Shown here in pieces: positions 44,955 through 55,728 of a stretch of 64,000 bases of DNA. Origin of the DNA: an uncultured Eubacteriales bacterium. GTDB lineage: Bacteria > Bacillota > Clostridia > Christensenellales > Aristaeellaceae. Position 1 is the stretch's first letter. Each line of letters begins with the position of its first letter. The stretch lies in assembly GCA_902767565.1 (NCBI GenBank), contig CACXHY010000001.1:230217-294216 (forward strand), written 5' to 3'. The position numbers and the translations under genes were made by a program. The notes under the pieces are model-generated. The model was not told where the DNA came from and ran no database searches. It worked only from the letters and a program-made list of their open reading frames with translations.

Positions 44955-45563
44955 TCACAGAGCGGCGATGATCGCGTCCCGGAGATCATCATAGCGCTCG
45001 AAAGCCTGCAGATCGGGATTGTCGGCCTTGATCCTGTCGGTGGACCGGAAGAGGAATCCCGCTTTGCTGGCCCGGATCATTGCCAGATCATTGTAGCTGT
45101 CGCCCGCAGCGATGGTGTCAAAGCCCACGGACTGAAGGGCGCGCACTGTGGAGAGCTTGGATTTTTCGGTCCGGATGCGGTAGCCGGTGATCTCACCGTC
45201 CGGCGCGGCCTCCAGCGCGTTGCACATGAGGGTGGGCCATCCGAGCTTCTGCATCAGGGGTTTGGCAAACTGGGTAAAGGTATCGCTGAGGATCATCACC
45301 TGCGTCCGCTCCCGCAGCGCGTCCAGGAATTCCCTTGCGCCCGGCATGGGGTCGATGGCGGCGATGGTGGCCTGGATATCGCGCAGGCCCAGTCGGTGTT
45401 CCTTCAGGATGCCCAGGCGGAAGCGCATCAGCTTGTCGTAATCCGGCTCGTCCCGGGTGGTGCGGCGCAGTTCGGGAATGCCGCTGGCCTCGGAAAAGGC
45501 GATCCAGATCTCGGGGACCAGCACACCCTCCAGATCCAGGCAGACGATGTTCAGTTCGCTCAT
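44955..45563 (-). CDS. thrH: HAD phosphatase, ThrH type
   Basis: A 202-residue HAD-superfamily enzyme. The DLEGVLVPEIW start has D10 and E12 in place of the usual DxD, exactly as in Pseudomonas ThrH, a phosphoserine phosphatase and homoserine phosphotransferase. Later motifs are LSDT (motif II), a lysine in RTEKSKLS and AAGDSYNDLAM (motif IV). It would serve serine or threonine metabolism. ATG 45563 is chosen by homology with GAGG upstream; the frame extends to 45623. An extended -10 (TGCTATACT, minus strand near 45614-45622) may be its promoter. Confidence 0.88.
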   Translation of the reverse strand: MSELNIVCLDLEGVLVPEIWIAFSEASGIPELRRTTRDEPDYDKLMRFRLGILKEHRLGLRDIQATIAAIDPMPGAREFLDALRERTQVMILSDTFTQFAKPLMQKLGWPTLMCNALEAAPDGEITGYRIRTEKSKLSTVRALQSVGFDTIAAGDSYNDLAMIRASKAGFLFRSTDRIKADNPDLQAFERYDDLRDAIIAAL

Positions 45564-45665
45564 GGAAGAAGCCTCGTTTCGTTTCGTTATCAGGCGGGCG
45601 CGCCGCCCGAACCAGTATAGCACAGGTTCCTCCGTCCCGCCCCTTTTGTACGGCCGGAAGTACCG

Positions 45666-45695
45666 AAAAAAAGCAGGAACCGGAAGGTTCCCGCT
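45666..45695 (-). terminator. terminator of the SdrD-B-like repeat gene
   Basis: AGCAGGAACC (45672-45681), loop GGAA, GGTTCCCGCT (45686-45695), followed by TTTTTTT on the minus strand. Confidence 0.9.
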
Positions 45696-45707
45696 TTGAC
45701 GGCTGTG

Positions 45708-48700
45708 TCAGTTGCCGAACTGCCAGTTCTGGGTCTCGCCCTCGCCGTATCCCTCGGGATACGCGCCGGGCGTGGTCAGGATGTAGCCCAGATCGGCGTC
45801 ATAGTTATGAGAATTGCTGTACACCTGCACCGGCAGCGAGCCGTCCTCCCCCATCACGGATATGATCCCGGGGATGTCGCTGCGCAGCACCGTGGGCATC
45901 ACCCCGGTCACGTCGCAGGTCAGGGTATAGGCGGACGGATACAGTTCGGTGAAACAGTAGAAGCCGTACTGGTCGGTGACCGTGGCGGCGATCTCGCGTC
46001 CGTCGCGCCACAGATGCACCGTGACGTTAGGGATGCCCCCGTCCTCACTGTCCTGCAGGCCGTTGCCGTTCTCGTCCAGCCATACCCGGTCGCCCAGCAC
46101 GCCGGGTGCCACGCTGCCCACGTTCAGCTCCATCAGGTCCTCGCCCATGCGCAGGGTGAAGGTATCGCTGACGCCGCTGTGGCTCTCGGTCATGGTGATC
46201 ACGCTGATCTGTCCGCCGCCGGTGATGCGCTCGTCGTCAGGTTCCACGGGCACATACCCGTCCGGGAACTCGGCGCGGATCTGGTAGTCGCCGGGCTGCA
46301 TGCCTTCGATGTACCAGCTTCCCGCTTCATCCGTCTCAAGTTCGGCGACCGTGCCGCCGTCTTCATCCAGCAGGGTGATCTTCACGCCCGGGACCGCCAC
46401 GTACTCACCGCCCTGGTCAAACCAGGCGAAGCCCGCCAGAATGCCTGTGGTCTTGATGCCCAGGAATACATCGGTCAGCTTCTGCCCGGCCTGCATCCGG
46501 AGCTCGTCGGTCACCAGAATGCCCGAATCCTCGTGGAAACTGCTGCTGCCGCTCCGGGCCGGTTCAGAGTCGGCGTCGAGAGTGTACTGCAGCTGATAGC
46601 GTCCGGGCACCACGCCCTCAAAGATGAACGTGCCGTCCCCGGCGGTGGTCGCTTCGCGGTAGCCGTCAACGTCATCCAGATCCACCAGGGCGATCATTGC
46701 GCCGACCAGCGGGGCTTCGTCCGCATCCAGCCTGCCGTTGTCGTTCTCGTCCAGCCAGGCGCTGCCCTCGATCGTGGCGGGCGTCACGGCACCGATGACC
46801 TGGCCGCTCCACTGCTCGCCCATCACCACCTCAAAGGGTACGGTCTGGGTCCCGACGCTGCGCTCCAGGGGAAGGCTGAACCCCTCGGGGCGGGTGATCA
46901 CCATTTCCCCGGGAAGGGTCAGGGTCAGCTCCCCAGCACCCGGACGGAGGTTCGGGAGGGCAAAGTGACCCTCCGCGTCGGTCCGGGCAGTCTCTGCCGT
47001 GCCGTCCTCGCGGGTCAGCGTCACCATGGCGCCCTCCAGGGGCAGGTCACCGTCTCCGTACAGGCCGTCGGCATCCCCGTCCGCAAAGATCGTGCCTTCG
47101 ATCGAAGCATAGGTCAGCGCGCCCACGGGAGCCAGTTTGCCGCTGTCGCCGCTCCGCAGGGAGAAGGGGCCGAAGGTGACGGTATTCCCCTCTGCCGTCA
47201 GACTGCTGTCCAACTGGCAGAATACGCTGTTTTCCGGCAGGATCCAGCTGAGATCATACGTTCCGGGCATGATTGAGTCGAACTGATAGGTGCCGTCCTC
47301 GTTCATCACCGCTTCCGTGACGCTGCCGTCCTCCGCGGTGAGGATCACGGAGGCACCGGGCAGCGGACCCTCGCCGGGGTCCTGCGTCCCGTTGTCGTTG
47401 GCGTCGCCGTAGAAGGCGCCGGAAAGTTTCGCGGGCACGATCATGCCGGCATACATGCCGGTGCGCTCCTCGCCGGACCTCAGTTCAAACGGCTCGGTCG
47501 CGCCGGCGCCGCTGCCCTGATTCATGAACACGCTGCCATCGCCCGCAGCCGTGAATGCATAGCCGGCCCTGGCCGTCAGGCGCAGGCTGTAGATGCCGGG
47601 ACGCAGGCTGGTGAAGATGTAGTACCCGTTGCGGTCCGTCGTTGAGGTGCCCGCCACCAGACCGTCCTCCCCGATCAGGGCCACGGTCATGCCGGACTGG
47701 CGTTCCTCCCCCGCGTCAAGGGTCCCCGAGTTGTTGCTGTCCATGTACACCGTACCGCTGACACTGGCGTACTCCATGGCGCCGAGGTACAGGATGATGT
47801 CCTGGCCGGCGTCCGTCACGGAGACATTCTGTACCGTGCAGTCACGCCGGTTTTCCTGGTAGAAGCGGTTGGCACCGTCCCCGGTGCCGAGCTGTGCGTA
47901 GTGCCAGCCCTCGGGGATGCGGGCCATGACCTTGTAGTTGCCGATGCGCAGGGCACCGAAGGACGCAGGGGCGTCGGCGCTGCTGTAGACGGTGGACAGT
48001 TCGTTGGAATTGGACTGGCGCATGAGCTTCAGCATCACGCCCGGGAGCAGCTGCTCACCCTCATCATAATTGCCGTTGTCATTCGCGTCCACGTAGCACA
48101 CCACGCGGACGGTGGCGCCGGGGATCAGGCCGATGTTCTGATCCGCGAGGACGCTGTCGCGCTCGATCGTCGCGTTCTTGCGGCCGGACGTGCTCCCCTC
48201 GCCGGTGATCACGGTGCGGAGGCGCGGCAGGACGTGGTTGTTGATCACGGTGAACATCATGCCGTCCGGCAGATAGCAGCGCAGATAATATCCGCCCGGT
48301 TTCACCATCTCGAAGCTGTAATCGCCGTTTTCGTCGGTCACGGTCTGATAGAAGACGCTTTCGTCCTTCTGGCTCCGCAGTTCCATCAGCACGCCGGGCA
48401 TGCCGGGCTCACTGTCCTCCCGCTCGCCGTCGGCGTCCAGGTCCTGCCACACACGGCCGGTCAGCCCGCCGGGCAAAGTCGCGCCGACAGCGGTCTCCAC
48501 GGTCTCGCCGTCGCCGATGCGGATCGGGGCGCTGTACTGCACGCGGGCCGCGCTTTGCTCCATGTAATTCTGCTTGAGCGTCATGCGCTTGGCGCTCTTT
48601 TCGCTGTATACGTAGCCCGCGGGAAGCACGGTCTCCAGCTGATAGGTGCCTGCGGGAAGATCGCGGAAGGTGATGATCCCTTCGCCTTCGCTCACGGCGG

Positions 48701-50417
48701 AGGCCACGATGCAGTCACCGCTGTCCGCTTCGAACACAAGGTTGACGGAGACGCCTTCCAGCCCGCGCTCGGTGCTGTTCATCTGGGCATCGCGGTTGCC
48801 GTCGTAGAAGACCTGCACCCGCAGGGTCGCGGTGCCGGCGCCGGCCACGGTGTCATCCTGCGGCAGGGGACGAAGGTCCACCCACACGGGCACGCGGTCC
48901 GGCGAGAGCAGGCCGGCGTACTCGACGGCCATCGCGGCGTCCTTCGTCTCATATTCCGTCATGGCGATATCGGTCATGACGGGAGCGTCGTTTTCCGGGC
49001 CGGCGGCAGGGTCGGCTCCGGTCCCTGCGGTGTCGTCGAGCTGACCCGGTTCAGTGCCGTCCGCGCCGGTCTCCTCCGTCTGCGCCGCTTCGACGGCGGC
49101 GTCGGGAACAGTGGTTTCCTGCCCGGCAGTCTCATCCGGGAGCTCCTGCGGGTCCGTCATGTCGGTCTGAGCGGGTTCGGCATCCGCATTGGCCGCGCCG
49201 GTGTCGGCGGTCCCGGCAGGGTCGTTTGCATCGGCGGTCAGCGTCGGCAGAGGCTCCGCCCATGCGAGGGCGGGCAGGATGACCGCTTCTCCGCCGGCCA
49301 CCTCCACGGTGACTTCGGCCTCCCAGCCTTCCTCCGTTCCCGTGAGATCCCAGCCGTCGCCGGTCACTTCGCCGGCGGGCAGCGTCATCATTACGGTATA
49401 GGTTCCGGGGATCAGTCCATCCACCCGGATCGCCCCGTCTGCGACCTCAGCCTCCGCGGGGGCCGCGGCGCCTCCTTTCCGCAGGACGAGCACGGTCGTG
49501 CCGTCGGGGACATCCGGATCTCCAGCGATCCCGCCGAGACGGTTCAGCGACAGCGTGATCTCCGTGTCAGCGGACAGGGTCAGGGTATAATCTGTCTGAA
49601 GCCCTCCCTCCCACTCGGCATAGCAGCCGTCCGGAGCGGTGACGCTCACATCGTATTCCCCGGGGTCCAGCTCCAGCGAAACGGAGCTGCCCGCAGTCAC
49701 GAACAGATCCGTGCTGCCCGCATCGGAGCGAAGGGTCACCGCGGCAGTGCCGTCGGCATTTCCCGATGCGCGTACAGTCAGCGTTGCCTGCTTCGGGGTG
49801 AGCTGCGCGGACGTCGCCCTCACCACCACGATGTCCTCTTCGATGCCGGTGAAGGGGATCATGCTCACAAGAACGGGCTGGTACGCTCCGGCTGCGTCCT
49901 GCAGCACATAGTCGCCCACCGGGATGCCGCGCTCACACATGATCCGGCCGTTCCCGTCAGCGGTCAGTTCCATGGGGAACCGCTCATCATCGGTTTCGTC
50001 GACGGGCGTCAGCACAAAAGCGGCGCCGGGATCCGCGGTGATCGCAAACAGTCCCGCGTCGGCCCGCACCTCGATGGTTGCCCGGTTTGCGGCGCCTTCC
50101 TTCAGGTTCACGGCGTAGCCCGCTTCCAGGTGCCATCCCTCCGGCACCGTTTCCTCCACGGGATAGAGCAAAAGCCGTCCGCCCTCGCAGTAGAGCAGGG
50201 ACGTGCCGTCCGTGGTCAGCGTACCCACCGTTTTGTCATTCTGCACGGCGGTGAAGTCGACCGTCAGCGGTTCACGTTCCCAGCTGAGGTCGCCCAGAGG
50301 GGTCAGACCCACCAGGGCAAGGCTGAAGGAAGTGGTGCCTTCCGCGAGACCCGCCGCCGGCAGAAGGCTCAGGATCATCGCGGCGGAGAGCAAAAGCGCC
50401 ATCAGTCTGTTCTTCAT
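45708..50417 (-). CDS. large secreted protein with nine SdrD-B-like repeats
   Basis: A 1569-residue exported protein. Residues 1-26 are a signal peptide. Residues to about 350 contain beta-rich prealbumin-like modules, then a Thr/Ala/Glu-rich low-complexity linker (about 400-490). Nine SdrD-B/Cna-B-like repeats follow, each opening with an EF-hand-like calcium pattern such as DANDNGNYDEGE, DSNNSGTLDAGE or DENDNGRLDADE and ending in PG.Y.L-type strands. Surface proteins of this build are stiff, calcium-stabilised stalks. No LPXTG motif, C-terminal hydrophobic helix or SLH domain is seen; it ends YGEGETQNWQFGN. How it stays on the cell, if it does, is unclear. GGAGGAA precedes ATG 50417. Confidence 0.85.
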   Translation of the reverse strand: MKNRLMALLLSAAMILSLLPAAGLAEGTTSFSLALVGLTPLGDLSWEREPLTVDFTAVQNDKTVGTLTTDGTSLLYCEGGRLLLYPVEETVPEGWHLEAGYAVNLKEGAANRATIEVRADAGLFAITADPGAAFVLTPVDETDDERFPMELTADGNGRIMCERGIPVGDYVLQDAAGAYQPVLVSMIPFTGIEEDIVVVRATSAQLTPKQATLTVRASGNADGTAAVTLRSDAGSTDLFVTAGSSVSLELDPGEYDVSVTAPDGCYAEWEGGLQTDYTLTLSADTEITLSLNRLGGIAGDPDVPDGTTVLVLRKGGAAAPAEAEVADGAIRVDGLIPGTYTVMMTLPAGEVTGDGWDLTGTEEGWEAEVTVEVAGGEAVILPALAWAEPLPTLTADANDPAGTADTGAANADAEPAQTDMTDPQELPDETAGQETTVPDAAVEAAQTEETGADGTEPGQLDDTAGTGADPAAGPENDAPVMTDIAMTEYETKDAAMAVEYAGLLSPDRVPVWVDLRPLPQDDTVAGAGTATLRVQVFYDGNRDAQMNSTERGLEGVSVNLVFEADSGDCIVASAVSEGEGIITFRDLPAGTYQLETVLPAGYVYSEKSAKRMTLKQNYMEQSAARVQYSAPIRIGDGETVETAVGATLPGGLTGRVWQDLDADGEREDSEPGMPGVLMELRSQKDESVFYQTVTDENGDYSFEMVKPGGYYLRCYLPDGMMFTVINNHVLPRLRTVITGEGSTSGRKNATIERDSVLADQNIGLIPGATVRVVCYVDANDNGNYDEGEQLLPGVMLKLMRQSNSNELSTVYSSADAPASFGALRIGNYKVMARIPEGWHYAQLGTGDGANRFYQENRRDCTVQNVSVTDAGQDIILYLGAMEYASVSGTVYMDSNNSGTLDAGEERQSGMTVALIGEDGLVAGTSTTDRNGYYIFTSLRPGIYSLRLTARAGYAFTAAGDGSVFMNQGSGAGATEPFELRSGEERTGMYAGMIVPAKLSGAFYGDANDNGTQDPGEGPLPGASVILTAEDGSVTEAVMNEDGTYQFDSIMPGTYDLSWILPENSVFCQLDSSLTAEGNTVTFGPFSLRSGDSGKLAPVGALTYASIEGTIFADGDADGLYGDGDLPLEGAMVTLTREDGTAETARTDAEGHFALPNLRPGAGELTLTLPGEMVITRPEGFSLPLERSVGTQTVPFEVVMGEQWSGQVIGAVTPATIEGSAWLDENDNGRLDADEAPLVGAMIALVDLDDVDGYREATTAGDGTFIFEGVVPGRYQLQYTLDADSEPARSGSSSFHEDSGILVTDELRMQAGQKLTDVFLGIKTTGILAGFAWFDQGGEYVAVPGVKITLLDEDGGTVAELETDEAGSWYIEGMQPGDYQIRAEFPDGYVPVEPDDERITGGGQISVITMTESHSGVSDTFTLRMGEDLMELNVGSVAPGVLGDRVWLDENGNGLQDSEDGGIPNVTVHLWRDGREIAATVTDQYGFYCFTELYPSAYTLTCDVTGVMPTVLRSDIPGIISVMGEDGSLPVQVYSNSHNYDADLGYILTTPGAYPEGYGEGETQNWQFGN

Positions 50418-50489
50418 TCGGATTCCTCCGCATCGGGCCGGGCCCGGGATGTGCGCGCACACGCCAAAACAGCGGTGCTCACCGATGAT

Positions 50490-50518
50490 AATGTATCGCA
50501 AACGGGGGGGATTGTCAA
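50490..50518 (-). promoter_or_regulatory. promoter of the SdrD-B-like repeat gene
   Basis: On the minus strand TTGACA (50518-50513), 17-base spacer, TACATT (50495-50490). Confidence 0.8.
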
Positions 50519-50586
50519 TGCCCGGCAAAGAGTGTTACAGGATGAAGGGCAGATCTGTCCCTTCATATTATATTTTCGGCGTTCTC

Positions 50587-50615
50587 TTGACGCGTATGTC
50601 ATTGTCGGGTAAAAT
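50587..50615 (+). promoter_or_regulatory. hppA promoter
   Basis: TTGACG (50587-50592), 17-base spacer, TAAAAT (50610-50615). Confidence 0.8.
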
Positions 50616-50701
50616 ACGGGAAGCCGCTGACCGGTCAGCAGGGATCTCCCCACTGCCCGTCCGGCGGCAATAATCGTCTCAGAAGGGATGGGAGATCCTC
50701 A

Positions 50702-52840
<2,139 letters not shown>

Positions 52841-52856
52841 TCCGTGCTTCATCCCG

Positions 52857-52886
52857 CTTCCCCCGTCCGCGGGGGAAGTTTTGTTT
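52857..52886 (+). terminator. hppA terminator
   Basis: CTTCCCCCG (52857-52865) and CGGGGGAAG (52870-52878), then TTTTGTTT. Confidence 0.9.
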
Positions 52887-52992
52887 GCCGGCACTTTTGG
52901 CATTCCTCCCGGCGGACCATCGGACACACGACGCGCATCCCGCATTCCGGGCCGTGGCAGTTCTGAGTCTTTCCGCATTTTCCGCCTCCCTC

Positions 52993-53021
52993 TTGCATTT
53001 CTTTCCAAGTTGTATTAAAAT
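52993..53021 (+). promoter_or_regulatory. promoter of the GntR gene
   Basis: TTGCAT (52993-52998), 17-base spacer, TAAAAT (53016-53021). Confidence 0.8.
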
Positions 53022-53072
53022 TGCATCCGGAGTGCAGACAAAAAACATCCGTGCTCCCGAGGAGGCATGCAT

Positions 53073-53768
53073 ATGGGCAATACGATCTCTTTCCAGCCGA
53101 TGATGGAAAGCCGGCCCATTCGTGAGATCGCTTATGAAGTATTGAAACACGCCATCATCACCGGGGAGATCCCCGCAGGCGAGCGGATCGTTGAAACCGA
53201 GTACGCCGACCGTCTGCATATCAGCCGCACCCCCCTGCGCGAAGCCCTGCGGAAGCTGGAGCGCGACGGTCTGGTGGAGTACATGCTGCGGCGGGGCGTG
53301 GTGGTACGCGCCTTCACCCTGAGCGACGTGGAGGAGATCTACACCATCCGCAACGCCCTGGAGCTGCTGACGGTCCCCGCCATCATCCGCAACGCCACTC
53401 CCGAGGCGATCGCCAGCCTGAGAGACAAGCTCAGCGTGATGGACAGGCTGGTGGAAAGCGGCAACATCGAGGAACTTTCTCCCCTGGCCCGCGCGTTCCA
53501 CACCGAACTGACAGCGGTCTCGGGTCTGAACCGCATCCTTCGGGTCATCGAAGGGCAGGACGAATACATCAAGCGTTTCTCCGCCATGGCCATCCGCCAG
53601 GAAAACCGGCTGCAGGAATCCCACAAAGAGCACCACAAGCTGGTGGACCTGGTAGAAGCCCGCGATGAGCCCGGTCTGACCGCGTTGATGAAGCACCACA
53701 TCGATGAGAGCAAGCGCAATTGCCTGCTGGCTCTGGATGCCTATCAGAAAGCCCATCAGCAGGCGTAA
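53073..53768 (+). CDS. GntR family regulator (FadR/FCD subfamily)
   Basis: A 231-residue transcription regulator. The winged helix occupies about 10-75 (IREIAYEVLKHAIITGEIPAGERI, then HISRTPLREALRKLERDGLV). The helical FCD effector domain follows (about 85-220), with a metal-site arginine/histidine pattern in ARAFHTEL and KEHHKLVDLV. It usually senses an organic acid such as lactate, gluconate or another sugar acid. ATG 53073 lies 7 bases after GAGGAGG. It is a single gene, and no operon target is adjacent. Confidence 0.9.
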   Translation: MGNTISFQPMMESRPIREIAYEVLKHAIITGEIPAGERIVETEYADRLHISRTPLREALRKLERDGLVEYMLRRGVVVRAFTLSDVEEIYTIRNALELLTVPAIIRNATPEAIASLRDKLSVMDRLVESGNIEELSPLARAFHTELTAVSGLNRILRVIEGQDEYIKRFSAMAIRQENRLQESHKEHHKLVDLVEARDEPGLTALMKHHIDESKRNCLLALDAYQKAHQQA

Positions 53769-53775
53769 TCGGATC

Positions 53776-53818
53776 AAAAAGCAAGCCGGGGTCGTCACGG
53801 CCCTCCGGCTTGCTTTTT
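53776..53818. terminator. bidirectional terminator between GntR and ABC exporter genes
   Basis: AAAAAGCAAGCCGG (53776-53789) and CCGGCTTGCTTTTT (53805-53818), 14-bp perfect arms. Confidence 0.92.
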
Positions 53819-53868
53819 CGGTGTTCAGACAGTCCGCAGATCCTTTCGGAGACCGACCGATCCCGGAT

Positions 53869-55728
53869 TCACTTGTCCGCCAGCTGCAGCTGGTACAGCT
53901 TTTTGTAGATGCCGTCCTGTTCGAGCAGCTGCTGGTGCGTGCCGCGCTCGCGGATCTTGCCATGGTGCATGACCATGATGGTATCCGCGTGCTGGATGGT
54001 GGACAGACGATGGGCGACCATGATGGTGGTGCGGCCCCGCATCAGGCGCTCCACGGCCTCCTGGATCCACTGCTCCGTCTCGGTGTCGATATTGGCAGTA
54101 GCCTCGTCCAGGATCAGGATGCGCGGATCATACGCGAGGGTGCGGGCAAAGGAGATGAGCTGCCGCTGACCCGCGGAGAAGGTGGCGCCGCGCTCCGTGG
54201 CCGGCGTCTCATAGCGCATGGGCAGGCGGTCGATGAAGCGGGCCGCGTTGACCTCCCGGGAGGCCTCCTCGATCTGCTCGTCGGTGATGCTCTCGTCCCG
54301 CAGGCGGATGTTGGAGCGGATGTCGCCGGTGAAGATGAAGACATCCTGCTGCACCTGACCGATGGCGCGGCGCAGTTCCTCGCGGCTGAGCTGCCGGATG
54401 TCCACGCCGTCCACCCTGATACTGCCCTTCTGCACGTCGTAGTAGCGGCCGATCAGGTTGAGGATCGAGCTCTTGCCCGCGCCTGTGGCGCCGACAAAGG
54501 CTACCTTCTGCCCGGGCTCGATGGTGAAGGACACGTCGCGCAGCACCCACTCCTCGCCCACGTAGGCAAACCACACATGGTCGAATTCGATCCGGCCCTG
54601 CAGTTCCCTGCCTTCGCCCGTCAGGCGGACGGGGTCCTCGGGATCGCCGAACAGAGGCTCGGTGTCCATCAGCGTGAAGATCTTCTCCGAGGACGCGATC
54701 GCGCTCTGCAGGGTGGTGAACTGCTCCGCCAGTTCCTGGATGGGCTGGAAGAAGGAGTCCATATAGGTGATGAAGATGTACAGGGTGCCGATGGTGATCC
54801 CGCCGCCCAGCACGTCCCGGCTGCCCAGGCCCGTCACCAGCGCACTGGCGATGATGGCGATCAGATACAGGATCGGGCGGAAGGTCGCGTTGATCATCAG
54901 TTCCCGGAATCCCGCCCTGAACAGATGATCGTTCTTGTCCTCGAACTCCTCATACTTGCGCTGCTCCCGGCTGAAGATCTGGATGATGCGCATGCCGGAG
55001 AGGTGCTCGGACAGATAGGTGTTGAGATTCGTCAGACGGGTGCGGGTGATCTGGAACGCCTTGCGGCTCATCTTGCGGAAGATGTAGGTCAGCACCGCCA
55101 CCACAGGCATCAGCACAAAGGCGCACAAGGCCAGTGTGGGGTTCAGGGTCACCATCACGACCGCCAGTCCGACGATCTTGATGATGTTCTTGACCAGCTG
55201 CACCAGAATATTGGCAAAAACATCATTGATCGCGTCCACATCGTTGGTGAGGCGCGTGACGATCTTGCCCACGGGCGTGGTATCAAAATAGCGCATGGTC
55301 AGCTTTTCGACGTGGGCGAAGAGGTCGTCGCGGATGCCCTTGATGATGGTCTGCCCCGTGCGCTGCATCAGCCAGAACTGCGTGCGGTTGAATATGAAGA
55401 CAATGACGAGAATGGCGATGTAGTATGCCATCGTCCAGAGAACGCCGCTGAATCGCCATTCCGCATACTGGCCCGCCGCAAAGGGGTGATCCGCGGAGCC
55501 GCGAATATAGGTGTCGATGGCGATATTGCCGATGAGGATCGGGCGCAGCAGATCCAGCCCCGTCACCGCCAGCACCAGGAAGAGGCACAGGACATAGGTC
55601 TTCCAGTGGGGCTTCATGTAATCCAGGATCCGTCCGATGGCGCTGCCGTTGTACTGGATATCGGTACGGGCGGCGTCCTGGTCATCCTCCGCGGAAAGGA
55701 AGCGGCGCTTCTTGCGATCGTCAGCCAT
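53869..55728 (-). CDS. ABC exporter half-transporter with consensus ATPase site (BmrD-like)
   Basis: A 619-residue fused membrane and ATPase subunit. Six helices occupy about 40-330, and the ABC domain follows with Walker A GATGAGKSS, signature FSAGQRQL and Walker B ILILDEATANID, keeping the catalytic glutamate. The partner gene upstream has a degenerate site, as in the multidrug exporter BmrCD. Start ATG 55728 overlaps the end of the partner by 8 bases (ATGGCTGA). The substrates are unknown; drugs or lipids are likely. Confidence 0.92.
   Translation of the reverse strand: MADDRKKRRFLSAEDDQDAARTDIQYNGSAIGRILDYMKPHWKTYVLCLFLVLAVTGLDLLRPILIGNIAIDTYIRGSADHPFAAGQYAEWRFSGVLWTMAYYIAILVIVFIFNRTQFWLMQRTGQTIIKGIRDDLFAHVEKLTMRYFDTTPVGKIVTRLTNDVDAINDVFANILVQLVKNIIKIVGLAVVMVTLNPTLALCAFVLMPVVAVLTYIFRKMSRKAFQITRTRLTNLNTYLSEHLSGMRIIQIFSREQRKYEEFEDKNDHLFRAGFRELMINATFRPILYLIAIIASALVTGLGSRDVLGGGITIGTLYIFITYMDSFFQPIQELAEQFTTLQSAIASSEKIFTLMDTEPLFGDPEDPVRLTGEGRELQGRIEFDHVWFAYVGEEWVLRDVSFTIEPGQKVAFVGATGAGKSSILNLIGRYYDVQKGSIRVDGVDIRQLSREELRRAIGQVQQDVFIFTGDIRSNIRLRDESITDEQIEEASREVNAARFIDRLPMRYETPATERGATFSAGQRQLISFARTLAYDPRILILDEATANIDTETEQWIQEAVERLMRGRTTIMVAHRLSTIQHADTIMVMHHGKIRERGTHQQLLEQDGIYKKLYQLQLADK

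Noticed and set aside
47901-50612. A 903-codon plus-strand frame opposite the SdrD-B-like gene
   Set aside because: Shadow frame with no ribosome binding site, no domain and Arg/His/Gly-rich content.
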